Positions 25,500 to 32,796 of a stretch of DNA of 64,000 bases are shown piece by piece. The position numbers and the translations under genes are program-made. Source of the DNA: Ochrovirga pacifica (GTDB lineage: Bacteria > Bacteroidota > Bacteroidia > Flavobacteriales > Flavobacteriaceae); the NCBI RefSeq assembly GCF_000220525.1, contig NZ_AFPK01000034.1:1-64000 (forward strand), given 5' to 3'. Positions within the stretch are counted from its first letter, which is position 1, and each line of letters starts with the position of its first letter. A model generated the notes under the pieces. That model worked only from the letters and a program-made list of their open reading frames with translations, did no database searches and was not told where the DNA came from.

Positions 25500-25529
25500 T
25501 TGTTTAATAATGAAATGTTTGTATATTTG
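25500..25529 (+). promoter_or_regulatory. Promoter of the MORN-like gene
   Basis: TTG (25500-25502), 19 nt, TATATTTG (25522-25529): a full consensus match. It lies inside a longer in-frame extension that begins at 25497, which shows that translation starts at the later ATG (25557). Confidence 0.8.
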
Positions 25530-25556
25530 CAGTATCAACTTATAAATACAATTATT

Positions 25557-25937
25557 ATGAACAGAGTTATTTTAATAGTAGGACTATTCATTGGATTTAT
25601 ATCATACGGTCAAGAGATCACTAGCAATAAAGAAGAGCAACCAGGAATCTACAAAGCAACAGTGTATCATGACAATGGAGAAATCGCTCAAACAGGTTTT
25701 ATTACTTTAGATAAAAAAGTACATGGAGTTTGGAAGGCTTATGATGTAAATGGAAATTTAAAATCTTTGGGTGAATATGCTCATGGAAAAAAAGTAGGAA
25801 CCTGGATTTTTTGGGATGGTAAAAAAATGAACAAGCACGTGTTTACTCGTGTAGACTATGATGTAGACAGTCAAATTGCAAAAATTTACAAGTCTACAGG
25901 ATATGCTCAAATTGCCGAAGTAGAATTGGATGAATAA
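25557..25937 (+). CDS. Exported MORN-repeat-like protein
   Basis: A 126-residue secreted or periplasmic protein. The start at 25557 gives a clean signal peptide (MNRVILIVGLFIGFISYGQ). The promoter at 25500-25529 excludes the frame start at 25497. The mature part carries three MORN/YwqK-like repeats: YHDNGEIAQTGFI, GVWKAYDVNGNLKSLGEY and GKKVGTWIFWDGKKMNKHVF, the pattern of x-G-x-W-x-x-[YF]-x-x-[ND]-G. Such repeats form beta-hairpin ribbons. They are common in Bacteroidota proteins of unknown role and in a family once annotated as toxin-antitoxin antidotes, but no toxin gene is adjacent. The gene is monocistronic. Confidence 0.82.
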   Translation: MNRVILIVGLFIGFISYGQEITSNKEEQPGIYKATVYHDNGEIAQTGFITLDKKVHGVWKAYDVNGNLKSLGEYAHGKKVGTWIFWDGKKMNKHVFTRVDYDVDSQIAKIYKSTGYAQIAEVELDE

Positions 25938-25971
25938 GCCAAAAGAATTAAAAAATTGTAAAGCAAAAGGA

Positions 25972-26000
25972 AACCACTCTGTTTAGAGTGGTTTTTTTGT
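25972..26000 (+). terminator. Terminator of the MORN-like gene
   Basis: AACCACTCT/AGAGTGGTT stem with a 4-nt loop and seven T. Confidence 0.88.
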
Positions 26001-26014
26001 GGAAAGAAAAGAGG

Positions 26015-26200
26015 TTAAACTTTTACAATATTTCCAGATTTTATTTTTACAGATCGGTGAACCCCTTTTACATAAGAATATTGGGTGTCACATCTAGAGC
26101 AAGTTAAAAATTCAGTAAAAAAAAGAAGACGTTTCAATTTCTTTTTCTTCTGCTTAGAACGTAAAGTAGATCCACAAGAGGGACAGTGTCTTTTTTTCAT
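26015..26200 (-). CDS. Small zinc-ribbon protein
   Basis: A 61-residue basic protein with two Cys pairs, CPSCG at residues 6-9 and CSRCD at 34-37, arranged as a four-cysteine zinc ribbon. Between them lies a Lys-rich stretch (SKQKKKKLKRLLFF). It could bind nucleic acid or be a structural protein; I do not recognise the family. The ATG at 26200 is followed directly by the first Cys pair. The stop lies 14 bp from the tail of the upstream convergent terminator. Confidence 0.65.
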   Translation of the reverse strand: MKKRHCPSCGSTLRSKQKKKKLKRLLFFTEFLTCSRCDTQYSYVKGVHRSVKIKSGNIVKV

Positions 26201-26297
26201 ATTTTTACTGTTTATTCATATATGTTGTGAAATTAATAATAAAAATAAGATTATAGCTTGATTTCTGTTAGTTGATCTTTTTTTTGCTGATAAAAAA

Positions 26298-27101
26298 TTA
26301 AGAAAGTATATACTTTTCAATAACTTCTGCAACTCCGTCGTTGTTGTTAGAAGCCACAATAAGATCGGCTTTATTTCTTAATTCAGGTGTAACATTAGCT
26401 ACCCAAACTCCCAAACCAGCAAATTCAACCATGGTCAAATCGTTTCCTGCATTTCCTACAGCAATGGTTTCTTTATGAGAAATTCCTAATTGATCAATTA
26501 AGCGTTTTAAGGTAGCAGCTTTGTCTATTCCTTTAGGCATCACTTCTAAAAAGAAAGGCTTAGACATAGAAATACTTAAATCGGGTCTGTCTAAGAGTAA
26601 TTTTTCTTCAATTGTTTTTAAATAAGAAGGTTCTTCTAATAGCAAACATTTTACACAATCTTTCTGAATTCTTTGCTCTATGTTTTCACAGACTTCATAA
26701 GGCATGCCTGTTAAATCTATTTCAACGTCTACATATTGGCTTTTTTTAGAGCTAACAATTGTATTCCCATCGTAGGTAAGGAAGGCTGTTTTATGGTTTT
26801 GACTAAATTGATATAAATAATGGATGTCTTTTACATGCAACGCTTGTTCAAAAATACAAGTTTCTGTAGCCATATTTATAATTTGACTACCATTGAAAGA
26901 AATGATAAAAGATTTGTAATGATCCAGTTCTAGTTCTCTTGCAAAACCAAGCATGGCAGGTGTGGGCCTACCAGAAGCCAATACCACGTAAACTCCTTTT
27001 TGTTGAGCAGCTTTAATGGCTTTTCTATTTCTGTCAGATATGGTATGTTCGTCGGTTAACAAGGTGTCATCCATATCTAAAACTATCATTTTATAACTCA
27101 T
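26298..27101 (-). CDS. Cof-type HAD-superfamily hydrolase
   Basis: A 267-residue cytoplasmic phosphatase of the Cof subfamily (type IIB cap), usually acting on sugar phosphates, pyridoxal phosphate or flavin nucleotides. Motif I is VLDMDDTLL with the nucleophile Asp at residue 9, motif II is LASGRPT, motif III is the Lys in KAATLKRLI, and motif IV is AVGNAGNDLTMVEFAG, where Asn replaces the more common Asp (GNAGND against GDxxND). The cap domain lies at about 85-185. The substrate cannot be predicted. The gene is divergent from glyA with 130 bp between. Confidence 0.92.
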   Translation of the reverse strand: MSYKMIVLDMDDTLLTDEHTISDRNRKAIKAAQQKGVYVVLASGRPTPAMLGFARELELDHYKSFIISFNGSQIINMATETCIFEQALHVKDIHYLYQFSQNHKTAFLTYDGNTIVSSKKSQYVDVEIDLTGMPYEVCENIEQRIQKDCVKCLLLEEPSYLKTIEEKLLLDRPDLSISMSKPFFLEVMPKGIDKAATLKRLIDQLGISHKETIAVGNAGNDLTMVEFAGLGVWVANVTPELRNKADLIVASNNNDGVAEVIEKYILS

Positions 27102-27189
27102 GTTGTTATTTTTTGGTTTGTTAAATCTATGGTAAAAATAGCCAAAATAGATTCTTAAAGGTTTTAGCTCAGTGTGAATAAATATTTAT

Positions 27190-27197
27190 TATTTTTG
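27190..27197 (+). promoter_or_regulatory. -7 box of glyA
   Basis: TATTTTTG followed by CAC, 34 bp before the glyA start. The -33 element is not evident. Confidence 0.55.
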
Positions 27198-27231
27198 CAC
27201 TTTATTTTCAACCTTCAAAAACATCAAAATT

Positions 27232-28506
27232 ATGAAACGTGATCAAATCATTTTTGATTTAATTCAGCAAGAAAAAGAAAGACAATTAAAAGGGATTGAA
27301 TTGATTGCTTCTGAGAACTTTGTGAGCGAGCAAGTAATGGAGGCTCAAGGATCTGTATTAACCAACAAATATGCAGAAGGATATCCTGGCAAAAGATATT
27401 ATGGAGGTTGTGAAGTTGTAGATGTAGTAGAGCAATTGGCTATAGATCGTGCAAAAGAGTTGTATGGAGCAGCTTATGTAAATGTACAACCGCACTCAGG
27501 ATCTCAAGCAAACGCAGCCGTTTATTTTGCGGTGTTGCAACCAGGAGATAAAATTTTAGGATTCGACTTGTCACACGGAGGACATTTAACTCACGGATCG
27601 CCAGTAAACTTTTCAGGAAAAATTTATCAAGCCGTACACTACGGAGTAGAGAAAGAAACGGGAGTTTTAAACTACGATAATATATTAGAAATAGCCAAAG
27701 CAGAAAAACCACAAATGATTGTGGCGGGTGCATCTTCTTACTCAAGAGACATTGACTTTGCTAAATTTAGAGCAATTGCAGATGAAGTAGGAGCTTATTT
27801 GTTGGCAGATATTTCTCATCCATCAGGAATGATTGCTACAGGGATTTTAAGTAACCCTATGCCTCACTGTCACTTTGTAACCACAACTACTCACAAAACC
27901 TTAAGAGGTCCAAGAGGAGGAATGATTATGATGGGACAAGATTTTGAGAATCGAGATGGAATTAAACTTAAAAATGGAAGCTTAAAGAAAATGTCTGCTA
28001 TGTTAAACGGAGCAGTTTTTCCAGGACAACAAGGTGGACCTTTAGAACATGTAATTGCAGCAAAAGCTATTGCTTTGGGAGAAGCATTAACACCAGAATA
28101 CAAAGAGTATCAATTGCAGGTAAAGAAAAATGCTGCAAAATTAGCTGCAGAATTGGTTGCAAAAGATTACCAAATTATTTCAGGAGGTACAGACAATCAC
28201 TGTATGTTAATTGATTTAAGAAATAAAAACTTATCTGGAAAAGATGCTGAAGGTGCTTTGGTAAAAGCAGATATTACTGCCAATAAAAATATGGTTCCTT
28301 TTGATGATAAATCGCCTTTTGTAACTTCAGGAATTCGATTAGGAACTTCTGCTGTAACCACAAGAGGATTAAAAGAAGAGGACATGGTAGTGGTTGCAGG
28401 ATTTATTGATGAAGTAATCAATAACTTTGAGAATGATGATGTATTAGAAGGAATTGCTAAAAAAGTAAATGAGTTTATGCAAGACAGACCATTGTTTCAG
28501 TGGTAA
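27232..28506 (+). CDS. glyA: Serine hydroxymethyltransferase
   Basis: A 424-residue pyridoxal-phosphate enzyme that interconverts serine and glycine and charges tetrahydrofolate with one-carbon units. [20 protein letters not shown] opens the protein, and YYGGCEVVD and [11 protein letters not shown] follow. The PLP lysine lies in [15 protein letters not shown], and the C-terminal [14 protein letters not shown] is conserved. Length is normal. A symmetric terminator follows 18 bp after the stop; its far arm lies inside the small peptide gene read from the other strand. Confidence 0.98.
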   Translation: MKRDQIIFDLIQQEKERQLKGIELIASENFVSEQVMEAQGSVLTNKYAEGYPGKRYYGGCEVVDVVEQLAIDRAKELYGAAYVNVQPHSGSQANAAVYFAVLQPGDKILGFDLSHGGHLTHGSPVNFSGKIYQAVHYGVEKETGVLNYDNILEIAKAEKPQMIVAGASSYSRDIDFAKFRAIADEVGAYLLADISHPSGMIATGILSNPMPHCHFVTTTTHKTLRGPRGGMIMMGQDFENRDGIKLKNGSLKKMSAMLNGAVFPGQQGGPLEHVIAAKAIALGEALTPEYKEYQLQVKKNAAKLAAELVAKDYQIISGGTDNHCMLIDLRNKNLSGKDAEGALVKADITANKNMVPFDDKSPFVTSGIRLGTSAVTTRGLKEEDMVVVAGFIDEVINNFENDDVLEGIAKKVNEFMQDRPLFQW

Positions 28507-28523
28507 GAAGAATCATATAAATC

Positions 28524-28556
28524 AAAAAAAGAGTCAATTTATTGACTCTTTTTTTT
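28524..28556. terminator. Bidirectional terminator shared by glyA and the convergent peptide gene
   Basis: AAAAAAAGAGTCAAT/ATTGACTCTTTTTTT around a 2-nt loop. The stop codon of the minus-strand peptide (28539-28541) sits in the loop and stem. Confidence 0.85.
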
Positions 28557-28715
28557 GGGGGTTAACTTTTCGATTTTCAGTTGATGATATAATTTCCCTG
28601 TGTCTTTAGTGTAATCGCAGTCTTGAAAAATTCCGCAAGAGGTGTTAGCTCTTACCAAAGATTTTTTAGGCTGATATTTAGACAAAGCCTCTATATCTGG
28701 AGTTAAATACTTCAT
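28539..28715 (-). CDS. Small peptide 1 of a tandem paralogous pair (58 aa)
   Basis: A 58-codon frame with ATG at 28713-28715, beginning MKYLTPDIEALSKYQPK and containing TSCGIFQDCDY. It aligns without gaps over its first 35 residues with the next gene (28800-28955): MKYL, IEAL, K-x-LV, TS-x-GI and CD are shared, with third-base differences in the codons. This supports real coding. The last residues (KKKSQ) are encoded by the glyA terminator. No signal peptide, membrane segment or family is recognised. Two Cys lie seven residues apart. It could be a modified-peptide precursor or a small regulator; no modifying enzyme is adjacent. Confidence 0.65.
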   Translation of the reverse strand: MKYLTPDIEALSKYQPKKSLVRANTSCGIFQDCDYTKDTGKLYHQLKIEKLTPKKKSQ

Positions 28716-28799
28716 ATTGTTTCTTTTATAGCTTGTTTATAATATACGCATAAAACTATAAAAAAGCAAAGGATAGATAATTAATTAAATACTAACTAT

Positions 28800-28955
28800 T
28801 TAAGATGTTTTCTTAACGTTCTGAAGATAGTCACGTACTTTAGGACTATCAAAGTCACAGTTTAAAATAATTCCACCCGATGTGGAAGAATTTACCAATG
28901 TTTTTTCAGTAGCTCTTCTTCCTAATGCCTCAATGTTTTTGTTCAAATACTTCAT
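28800..28955 (-). CDS. Small peptide 2 of a tandem paralogous pair (51 aa)
   Basis: A 51-codon frame with ATG at 28953-28955, beginning MKYLNKNIEALGRRATEK and containing TSGGIILNCDF, then a charged tail (SPKVRDYLQNVKKTS). It is the paralogue of peptide 1, 84 bp further downstream on the same strand. The sequence is conserved up to the CD[YF] position and diverges after it, a pattern seen in short peptide families with a fixed leader and variable end. The Crp/Fnr-type gene is divergent, 207 bp away. No family is recognised. Confidence 0.65.
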   Translation of the reverse strand: MKYLNKNIEALGRRATEKTLVNSSTSGGIILNCDFDSPKVRDYLQNVKKTS

Positions 28956-29083
28956 TGCTTTAAAGTTTAAAAATTAGTACTGCTTGCTTAAGGTAAAATT
29001 AAAAAAGAGTGACAGTATATTAGATGACTTTTAGCAGGTTAAAAGAGGTTTTTAGATAATATTAAACAGTCTAATAGTTTTTT

Positions 29084-29098
29084 GTTTAAAATTTAAAC
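29084..29098. promoter_or_regulatory. Palindrome in the region between peptide 2 and the Crp-like gene
   Basis: GTTTAAA and TTTAAAC are 7-bp inverted arms around a single A. Crp/Fnr dimers bind such palindromes, so it may be an autoregulatory operator. Being all A/T apart from its ends, it could also be chance. Confidence 0.3.
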
Positions 29099-29162
29099 CA
29101 ATAAAGTGTGGCTGTTATTTTACAAAAAATAAATACTTTTAAGATGTACAAAAAACATAAAA

Positions 29163-29789
29163 ATGTATTCAGAGTTAGAAACGCATTATGGATATCTTTT
29201 TGAAAAAGAGCTGTTAGAGGAAATAAGTAAAATTGCTATCTACAAAGAAGTTACAAAAGGAACCACGCTTATGTCTATAGGTCAGTATGTAAAATCGATG
29301 CCTATATTGCTAAATGGAGCTATAAAAATTTTAAGAGAGGATTCTGAAGGAGATGAATTGCTACTGTACTTTTTAGAAAAAGGAGATACCTGTGCAATGA
29401 CATTAACGTGCTGTACTGGCAATAAAAAAAGTGAAATTAAAGCAATTACTGAGCTAGATACTCGGTTACTAATGATTCCTGTAGAAAAAATGGAAACTTG
29501 GCTAGCAACCTACAAATCATGGAGAGATTTTGTTTTAAACAGTTATCATCATAGGTTTATGGAGTTGTTAGATACAGTTGATACGATTGCTTTTAAAAAA
29601 ATGGACGAACGCTTGCTGAAATATTTAAAAGATAAAAAAGCAGTAACAGGTAATAAGGTCATTAAAAGCACACATCAAGAAATTGCATATGAATTGCATA
29701 CTTCTAGAGTTGTAATTTCTAGGTTGCTAAAAAAAATGGAGCAAGAAGGACGTATTTCTTTAAGAAGAAATGCAGTTTATGTATTGTAA
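29163..29789 (+). CDS. Crp/Fnr family transcriptional regulator
   Basis: A 208-residue regulator. Residues 10-125 form a cyclic-nucleotide-binding-type barrel (VTKGTTLMSIGQYVKSMPILLNGAIKILRED...LLYFLEKGDTCAMT). A long dimer helix follows, then a winged helix at about 145-205 with THQEIAYELHTSRVVISRLLKKMEQEG. The usual Arg/Ser contacts for cAMP are not obvious. The barrel contains CAMTLTCCTG, a Cys cluster with no Fnr-type N-terminal iron-sulfur site, so the signal is unknown. It is divergent from the two small peptide genes and may control them. A hairpin with T-run follows at 29795-29822. Confidence 0.9.
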   Translation: MYSELETHYGYLFEKELLEEISKIAIYKEVTKGTTLMSIGQYVKSMPILLNGAIKILREDSEGDELLLYFLEKGDTCAMTLTCCTGNKKSEIKAITELDTRLLMIPVEKMETWLATYKSWRDFVLNSYHHRFMELLDTVDTIAFKKMDERLLKYLKDKKAVTGNKVIKSTHQEIAYELHTSRVVISRLLKKMEQEGRISLRRNAVYVL

Positions 29790-29794
29790 TAAAA

Positions 29795-29822
29795 AAAGCC
29801 TAACCAAATTGGTTAAGCTTTT
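29795..29822 (+). terminator. Terminator of the Crp-like gene
   Basis: AAAAGCCTAACC/GGTTAAGCTTTT stem with one mismatch and a 5-nt loop. Confidence 0.6.
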
Positions 29823-29892
29823 CGATAGAAAATAATTTTCACCCATGTTTATTTTCTCTCATAGTAAAGTAATATATTGTATAAAGATTTTT

Positions 29893-30234
29893 TTAAATAG
29901 ATAAAGCGGTGTTCCCTATAGATTCTTTAGGGCTAAAGATAGCGTATACAGCATTTTCTACATATTGTATACCTTTTTCTATAGTACTAGTTTCTCTGTT
30001 AGTTTTTGCAACCACTTCAGAAGTTGGTTTAAAGGCAAATCTAGAATTGCTAACAATCATACAAGCCTTTTTAGCATTGTACTCATCTACAATAATAGCA
30101 ATTTTATTGTCAATCTTTTCAATACCTACAAAAATTGCAGATACTCTTTGGATTGCATTCTTTATTTGTAAAGCTTCTAATTTGTTAGTGCATGTATAAA
30201 TTGATGTCGGGGTTTTGATAGGGGTATTTTTCAT
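29893..30234 (-). CDS. Hypothetical protein (113 aa)
   Basis: A soluble, Lys/Ile-rich protein without signal peptide or membrane segment. It reads MKNTPIKTPTSIYTCTNKLEA, then a region with alternating strands (VSAIFVGIEKIDNKIAIIVDEYNAKKACMIV), ending in PKESIGNTALSI. The composition is that of a real mixed alpha/beta protein. A frame on the opposite strand (29909-30199) is hydrophobic and reads as its shadow. I do not recognise a family. The gene stands alone, between the Crp-like gene and a long A/T-rich gap. Confidence 0.55.
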   Translation of the reverse strand: MKNTPIKTPTSIYTCTNKLEALQIKNAIQRVSAIFVGIEKIDNKIAIIVDEYNAKKACMIVSNSRFAFKPTSEVVAKTNRETSTIEKGIQYVENAVYAIFSPKESIGNTALSI

Positions 30235-30720
30235 CTTGTTAAAAATTTAGGGGTTAGGGGTTTTGGGGTTTCTTTTTCAATGAGCTCTATTTACTGTGGG
30301 GCAATAAATAGTTGTTTGTTTTTCTTATTCTAAAATTAGAGAATATCTAAAGTGATTTCATTGACGTGTAACAATTTTATAATTGATTTAGGTTGTTGTT
30401 AAACTATGTAAAAGTTGATTTACTTGGCTTATTTATTTTTTTTCACATACAAAAACTTGTTAAAGTGTTGTTTTTTAGGTGTTTATATGTTTATTTGTCT
30501 TTGTTGATTTAAGCATAAGTCAACATGCTATTCAAATTAACTTAACATTGCAATGCTTATTGTCATTAACTTTTGTTATTTAATAAGTAAAACTTGCGGA
30601 AAGACACAGTTTAAAAAAGTTAGTTTTTATGCAAAAACCTACTAAAAAAGTAGAGATTGATGTTTTGAGAGGGGAGTAAAAAGTCAAATTGTACACAAGT
30701 AGCTTAAAAAAGTGAAGAAA
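30235..30720. other. Gap of about 490 bp with no gene found
   Basis: A/T-rich sequence without a credible frame on either strand. Near its left end are three G4 runs, at 30250-30253, 30257-30260 and 30265-30268, with a fourth at 30298-30301, just before the start of the hypothetical gene at 30234. No consensus promoter, tRNA or terminator was seen. Confidence 0.5.
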
Positions 30721-30758
30721 AACAACCTGTTTTTTTTTTTGACAACAAACAGGTTGTT
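30721..30758 (-). terminator. Terminator of the small lipoprotein gene
   Basis: AACAACCTGTTT/AAACAGGTTGTT stem with a 14-nt loop, followed by T residues on the minus strand. Confidence 0.75.
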
Positions 30759-30765
30759 TTGGTAA

Positions 30766-30963
30766 TTAATCTGTTACTTCTTTTACTGCTTCCACAGCTT
30801 TTTTAGATTTTTTTTCTAAATAAGTTCCAGCATCTTTTAATGCATCTTTGGTTTTGTCAATAGTACCATGTGCATCAACTTTAATTACTTTACGATCTTT
30901 TTTTTCACAGCCAATCAAAGCTAAGAGGGTTAAAAGGCCAAGTGTTAATACTGCGTTTTTCAT
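30766..30963 (-). CDS. Small lipoprotein (65 aa)
   Basis: A signal peptide ends in the lipobox ALIGC, with the lipidated Cys at residue 19. The mature 47 residues are charged and helical, with heptad-like spacing (TKDALKDAGTYLEKKSKKAVEAVKEVTD), suggesting one amphipathic helix or a coiled coil in the periplasm. Small lipoproteins of this shape are common in Bacteroidota and have no assigned role. It is divergent from ettA. Confidence 0.75.
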   Translation of the reverse strand: MKNAVLTLGLLTLLALIGCEKKDRKVIKVDAHGTIDKTKDALKDAGTYLEKKSKKAVEAVKEVTD

Positions 30964-31054
30964 ATACTGTAAATTTGTGTTGGGCTAAGCGAAATTAAAA
31001 AATAAAAAAAAGAATGGATTGTAGTATCTTGCAGTGCATTAAAACTATCTATAT

Positions 31055-32746
31055 ATGTCAGATTCAGAAAAGATTATATTTTCTATGCGTGGATTGAGTA
31101 AAACATATCAATCTACAGGAAAACAAGTATTAAAAAATATTCATTTAAGTTTTTTCTACGGAGCTAAAATCGGAATCTTAGGATTAAACGGATCGGGAAA
31201 ATCTACTTTGTTAAAAATTATTGCTGGTGTAGAAAAGAATTATCAAGGTGATATTAATTTTCTTCCAGGATATTCTGTTGGATACCTAGAACAAGAACCT
31301 CAGTTAGACGATGACAAAACCGTTATGGATATTGTAAAAGAAGGAGCGGCCGAAACTGTAGCTGTTTTAGAGGAGTACAATAAAATTAACGATATGTTTG
31401 GTTTAGAAGAAGTGTATTCTGATGCAGAAAAAATGGATGAGTTAATGGCCAGACAAGCAGAATTGCAAGACCAAATTGATGCTTCTAACGCTTGGGAGTT
31501 AGATACCAAACTAGAAATAGCCATGGATGCCTTGCGTACGCCAGAGGGAGATACTCCTATTAAAAACTTATCAGGAGGAGAAAGAAGAAGAGTTGCTTTG
31601 TGTAGGTTGTTGCTACAAGAGCCTGATATTTTGTTGTTAGACGAACCAACCAACCACTTAGATGCAGAATCGGTACATTGGCTAGAGCACCATCTACAAC
31701 AATATAAAGGAACTGTAATTGCGATTACTCACGATAGGTATTTCTTGGATAATGTTGCTGGTTGGATTTTAGAATTAGACAGAGGAGAGGGGATTCCTTG
31801 GAAAGGGAATTATTCTTCTTGGTTAGATCAAAAAGGAAAACGTTTGGCACAAGAAGAAAAAACAGCATCCAAACGTCAAAAAACATTAGAGCGAGAATTG
31901 GAATGGGTTCGTCAAGGAGCTAAAGGTCGTCAGGCAAAATCTAAAGCCCGTTTAAAGAATTACGACAAATTGATGAACCAAGATCAAAAGCAGGTAGAAG
32001 AGAAATTAGAAATTTATATTCCTAACGGACCTAGACTAGGATCTAATGTAATAGAAGCCAAAGGAGTTGCAAAAGCATTTGGAGAAAAGTTATTGTATGA
32101 CAATTTGGAGTTTAACTTACCACAAAACGGTATTGTAGGAATTATTGGGCCAAACGGAGCAGGAAAATCTACTATTTTTAGAATGATTATGGGCGAGCAA
32201 ACTCCAGATGGAGGAGAATTTGTTGTAGGAGATACGGCAAAAATTGCATATGTAGACCAAAGTCATGCAGATATAGATCCAGAAAAATCTATATGGGAAA
32301 ATTTTGCCGATGGACAAGAGCAAATCATGATGGGGGGAAGAATGGTAAATTCAAGAGCTTATTTATCACGTTTTAACTTTTCGGGATCTGAACAAAATAA
32401 AAAAGTAGCATTGTTGTCTGGAGGTGAGCGTAACCGCTTGCATTTAGCAATGACTCTTAGAGAAGAAGGAAACGTATTGTTGTTGGATGAACCTACCAAC
32501 GATTTGGATGTAAACACCCTACGTGCATTGGAAGAAGGTTTGGAGAACTTTGCAGGATGTGCCGTTGTTATTTCTCACGACCGTTGGTTTTTAGATAGAA
32601 TTTGTACTCATATTTTAGCTTTCGAAGGAGATTCTCAGGTGTATTTCTTTGAAGGTTCTTTTTCTGAATATGAAGAAAACAAAAAGAAACGTTTAGGGGG
32701 AGATACCATGCCAAAACGTATCAAATACAAAAAACTAATCCGTTAG
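31055..32746 (+). CDS. ettA: Energy-dependent translational throttle protein EttA
   Basis: A 563-residue ABC-F protein that binds the ribosomal E site and gates the first elongation step according to ATP level. Cassette 1: GLNGSGKST, LSGGERRRVAL and LLLDEPTNHLDAESVHWLE. The linker (LERELEWVRQGAKGRQAKSKARL) and the arm between are EttA-like. Cassette 2: GPNGAGKST, LSGGERNRLHLA and LLLDEPTNDLDVNTLRALE; DEPTNDLDV in the second cassette is an EttA hallmark. The start MSDSEKIIFSM and the end DTMPKRIKYKKL match the family. Monocistronic, with a strong terminator. Confidence 0.96.
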   Translation: MSDSEKIIFSMRGLSKTYQSTGKQVLKNIHLSFFYGAKIGILGLNGSGKSTLLKIIAGVEKNYQGDINFLPGYSVGYLEQEPQLDDDKTVMDIVKEGAAETVAVLEEYNKINDMFGLEEVYSDAEKMDELMARQAELQDQIDASNAWELDTKLEIAMDALRTPEGDTPIKNLSGGERRRVALCRLLLQEPDILLLDEPTNHLDAESVHWLEHHLQQYKGTVIAITHDRYFLDNVAGWILELDRGEGIPWKGNYSSWLDQKGKRLAQEEKTASKRQKTLERELEWVRQGAKGRQAKSKARLKNYDKLMNQDQKQVEEKLEIYIPNGPRLGSNVIEAKGVAKAFGEKLLYDNLEFNLPQNGIVGIIGPNGAGKSTIFRMIMGEQTPDGGEFVVGDTAKIAYVDQSHADIDPEKSIWENFADGQEQIMMGGRMVNSRAYLSRFNFSGSEQNKKVALLSGGERNRLHLAMTLREEGNVLLLDEPTNDLDVNTLRALEEGLENFAGCAVVISHDRWFLDRICTHILAFEGDSQVYFFEGSFSEYEENKKKRLGGDTMPKRIKYKKLIR

Positions 32747-32761
32747 TTTTTTTTTAAAGAA

Positions 32762-32796
32762 AAAGGTCGAAGCACAAACTTCGACCTTTCTTTTTT
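32762..32796. terminator. Terminator between ettA and the aldehyde dehydrogenase gene
   Basis: AAAGGTCGAAG/CTTCGACCTTT stem with a 6-nt loop and T-run. The A-rich left side lets it serve both convergent genes. Confidence 0.9.

Noticed and set aside
25497-25937. Longer form of the MORN-like protein
   Set aside because: Its first 20 codons overlap the promoter.
25557-26200. Toxin-antitoxin module (MORN/YwqK-like antidote with a small neighbour)
   Set aside because: The neighbour is a zinc-ribbon protein on the opposite strand behind a terminator; nothing resembles a toxin.
29909-30199. A 96-residue hydrophobic frame on the plus strand
   Set aside because: It is opposite the 113-residue minus-strand gene, with codon positions that fit a shadow frame, and it has no promoter.
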